Shown here piece by piece: positions 5,590 to 6,002 of a DNA stretch of 6,002 bases (the stretch's first letter is position 1; the number at the start of each line of letters is the position of its first letter). The notes under the pieces are model-generated. The model made no database searches and had not been told where the DNA came from. It saw only the letters and a list, made by a program, of their open reading frames with translations. The DNA comes from Candidatus Omnitrophota bacterium (GTDB lineage Bacteria; Omnitrophota; Gorgyraeia; Aquiviventales; Aquiviventaceae). The stretch covers positions 1 to 6,002 of the forward strand of contig JACQHS010000017.1 in assembly GCA_016198915.1 (NCBI GenBank). Reading direction: 5' to 3'. The translations under genes and the position numbers were made by a program.

Positions 5590-6002
5590 TCACGGATTGT
5601 TGGAGAGATGGAGGGCCACTTTGGCAGCGGTGGAGATGAGCGACTCGCCGTGGCGCGTGGCTTTCTCCAATTCCTGGCGCATCGTCGTCAGGCGCAGCCG
5701 CCCGACAGCGCAGAGCGTCGTCACGCTCAGCCAGCAGTTGTGATCCCAGATCGCTTCTTGGAAGATGCGGTAGGCCACCGCCGGATCATGGGCCGTGGGC
5801 TGGGATTCTTCGACGCTCGCCAGGAACCGGTCTTCCTCGAAGAGCGGCAGGAGCATTCGCCGCATCGAGGGATCAACGAGATTGTCCAAGAGCTCGATCG
5901 CATCGGAGCGCACGTACGTATCCGTCGCCTGCATCTGCTCATAGACGAGGTGGATGTCCTCGGGCCGGTAGAGGAGCATGAGCAGGCGGAAGATCTGCTC
6001 GA
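5590..6002 (-). CDS. C-terminal part of a HEAT-repeat protein, possibly ATP/ADP-translocase-like (partial)
   Basis: The reading frame stays open to the right edge of the window. Codons upstream of the first visible ATG (5979) read EQIFRLL and continue into MLLYRPEDI, so the ATG is internal and the N-terminus is missing. The visible 136 or so residues are helical with a HEAT-like pattern: YVRSDAIELLDNLVDP is a typical repeat, followed by a helix RRMLLPLFEE, and a last repeat near the end with WLSVTTLCAVGRL. The IFRLL-LLY-EDI and AIELLDN segments resemble, from memory, the C-terminal HEAT region of MFS/NTT-type (Npt1/Npt2, ADP/ATP translocase-like) membrane proteins of environmental bacteria. 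If so, a multi-spanning transporter domain should lie beyond the window. HEAT repeats are certain enough; the transporter assignment is tentative. It may be co-transcribed with the lipoprotein gene 48 bp downstream. Confidence 0.65.
   Translation of the reverse strand, partial: EQIFRLLMLLYRPEDIHLVYEQMQATDTYVRSDAIELLDNLVDPSMRRMLLPLFEEDRFLASVEESQPTAHDPAVAYRIFQEAIWDHNCWLSVTTLCAVGRLRLTTMRQELEKATRHGESLISTAAKVALHLSNNP

Noticed and set aside
4291..5743. Plus-strand reading frames of about 200 codons opposite the lipoprotein and HEAT genes.
   Set aside because: They are antisense to a protein with a signal peptide and kinase-like motifs and to a HEAT protein, overlap each other in different frames, and have no recognisable domains.

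Overview
The window is ordinary-looking chromosomal DNA from a GC-rich, Gram-negative-type bacterium. The envelope type is inferred from a lipobox lipoprotein and an apparently signal-bearing methyltransferase. Coding is dense, with two 4-bp ATGA stop/start overlaps. The tRNA has no encoded CCA. I cannot name the taxon. The gene types would suit Nitrospirota, Methylomirabilota, Omnitrophota or a similar environmental lineage, but that is only an impression.

Layout. (a) 1-64: short non-coding strip with a fragment of an AGTG-type heptamer repeat. (b) 65-3217, minus strand: one apparent transcription unit read right to left, made of tRNA-Leu(CAG), a D-Ala-D-Ala-ligase-like ATP-grasp enzyme, a class I SAM methyltransferase, an L-isoaspartyl protein methyltransferase with a probable signal peptide, and smpB. 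Gaps are 22 bp, 13 bp, a 4-bp overlap and 10 bp. (c) 3218-3257: a 40-bp AT-rich divergent promoter region. (d) 3258-3677, plus strand: a YjbQ/UPF0047 protein. (e) 3683-3758: a 76-bp, almost perfect palindrome built from heptamer tandem repeats, lying between convergent genes. (f) 3749-6002, minus strand: the C-terminal part of a HEAT-repeat protein (cut by the window edge), a lipoprotein with protein-kinase-like catalytic motifs, and a gamma-class carbonic anhydrase-like protein. The last two are coupled by an ATGA overlap.

How the genes relate. SmpB (trans-translation) and PCMT (protein repair) fit a protein quality-control theme. The ATP-grasp/methyltransferase pair upstream of them looks like a small-molecule ligation and methylation module of unknown product. 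The most interesting gene is the 429-residue lipoprotein at 4252-5541. It carries a beta3-like lysine, an alphaC-like glutamate, a D-x-K-x-x-N catalytic-loop pattern and a DFG, so it may be an envelope-located kinase-fold enzyme. No CRISPR array, transposase, integrase or phage gene is visible.
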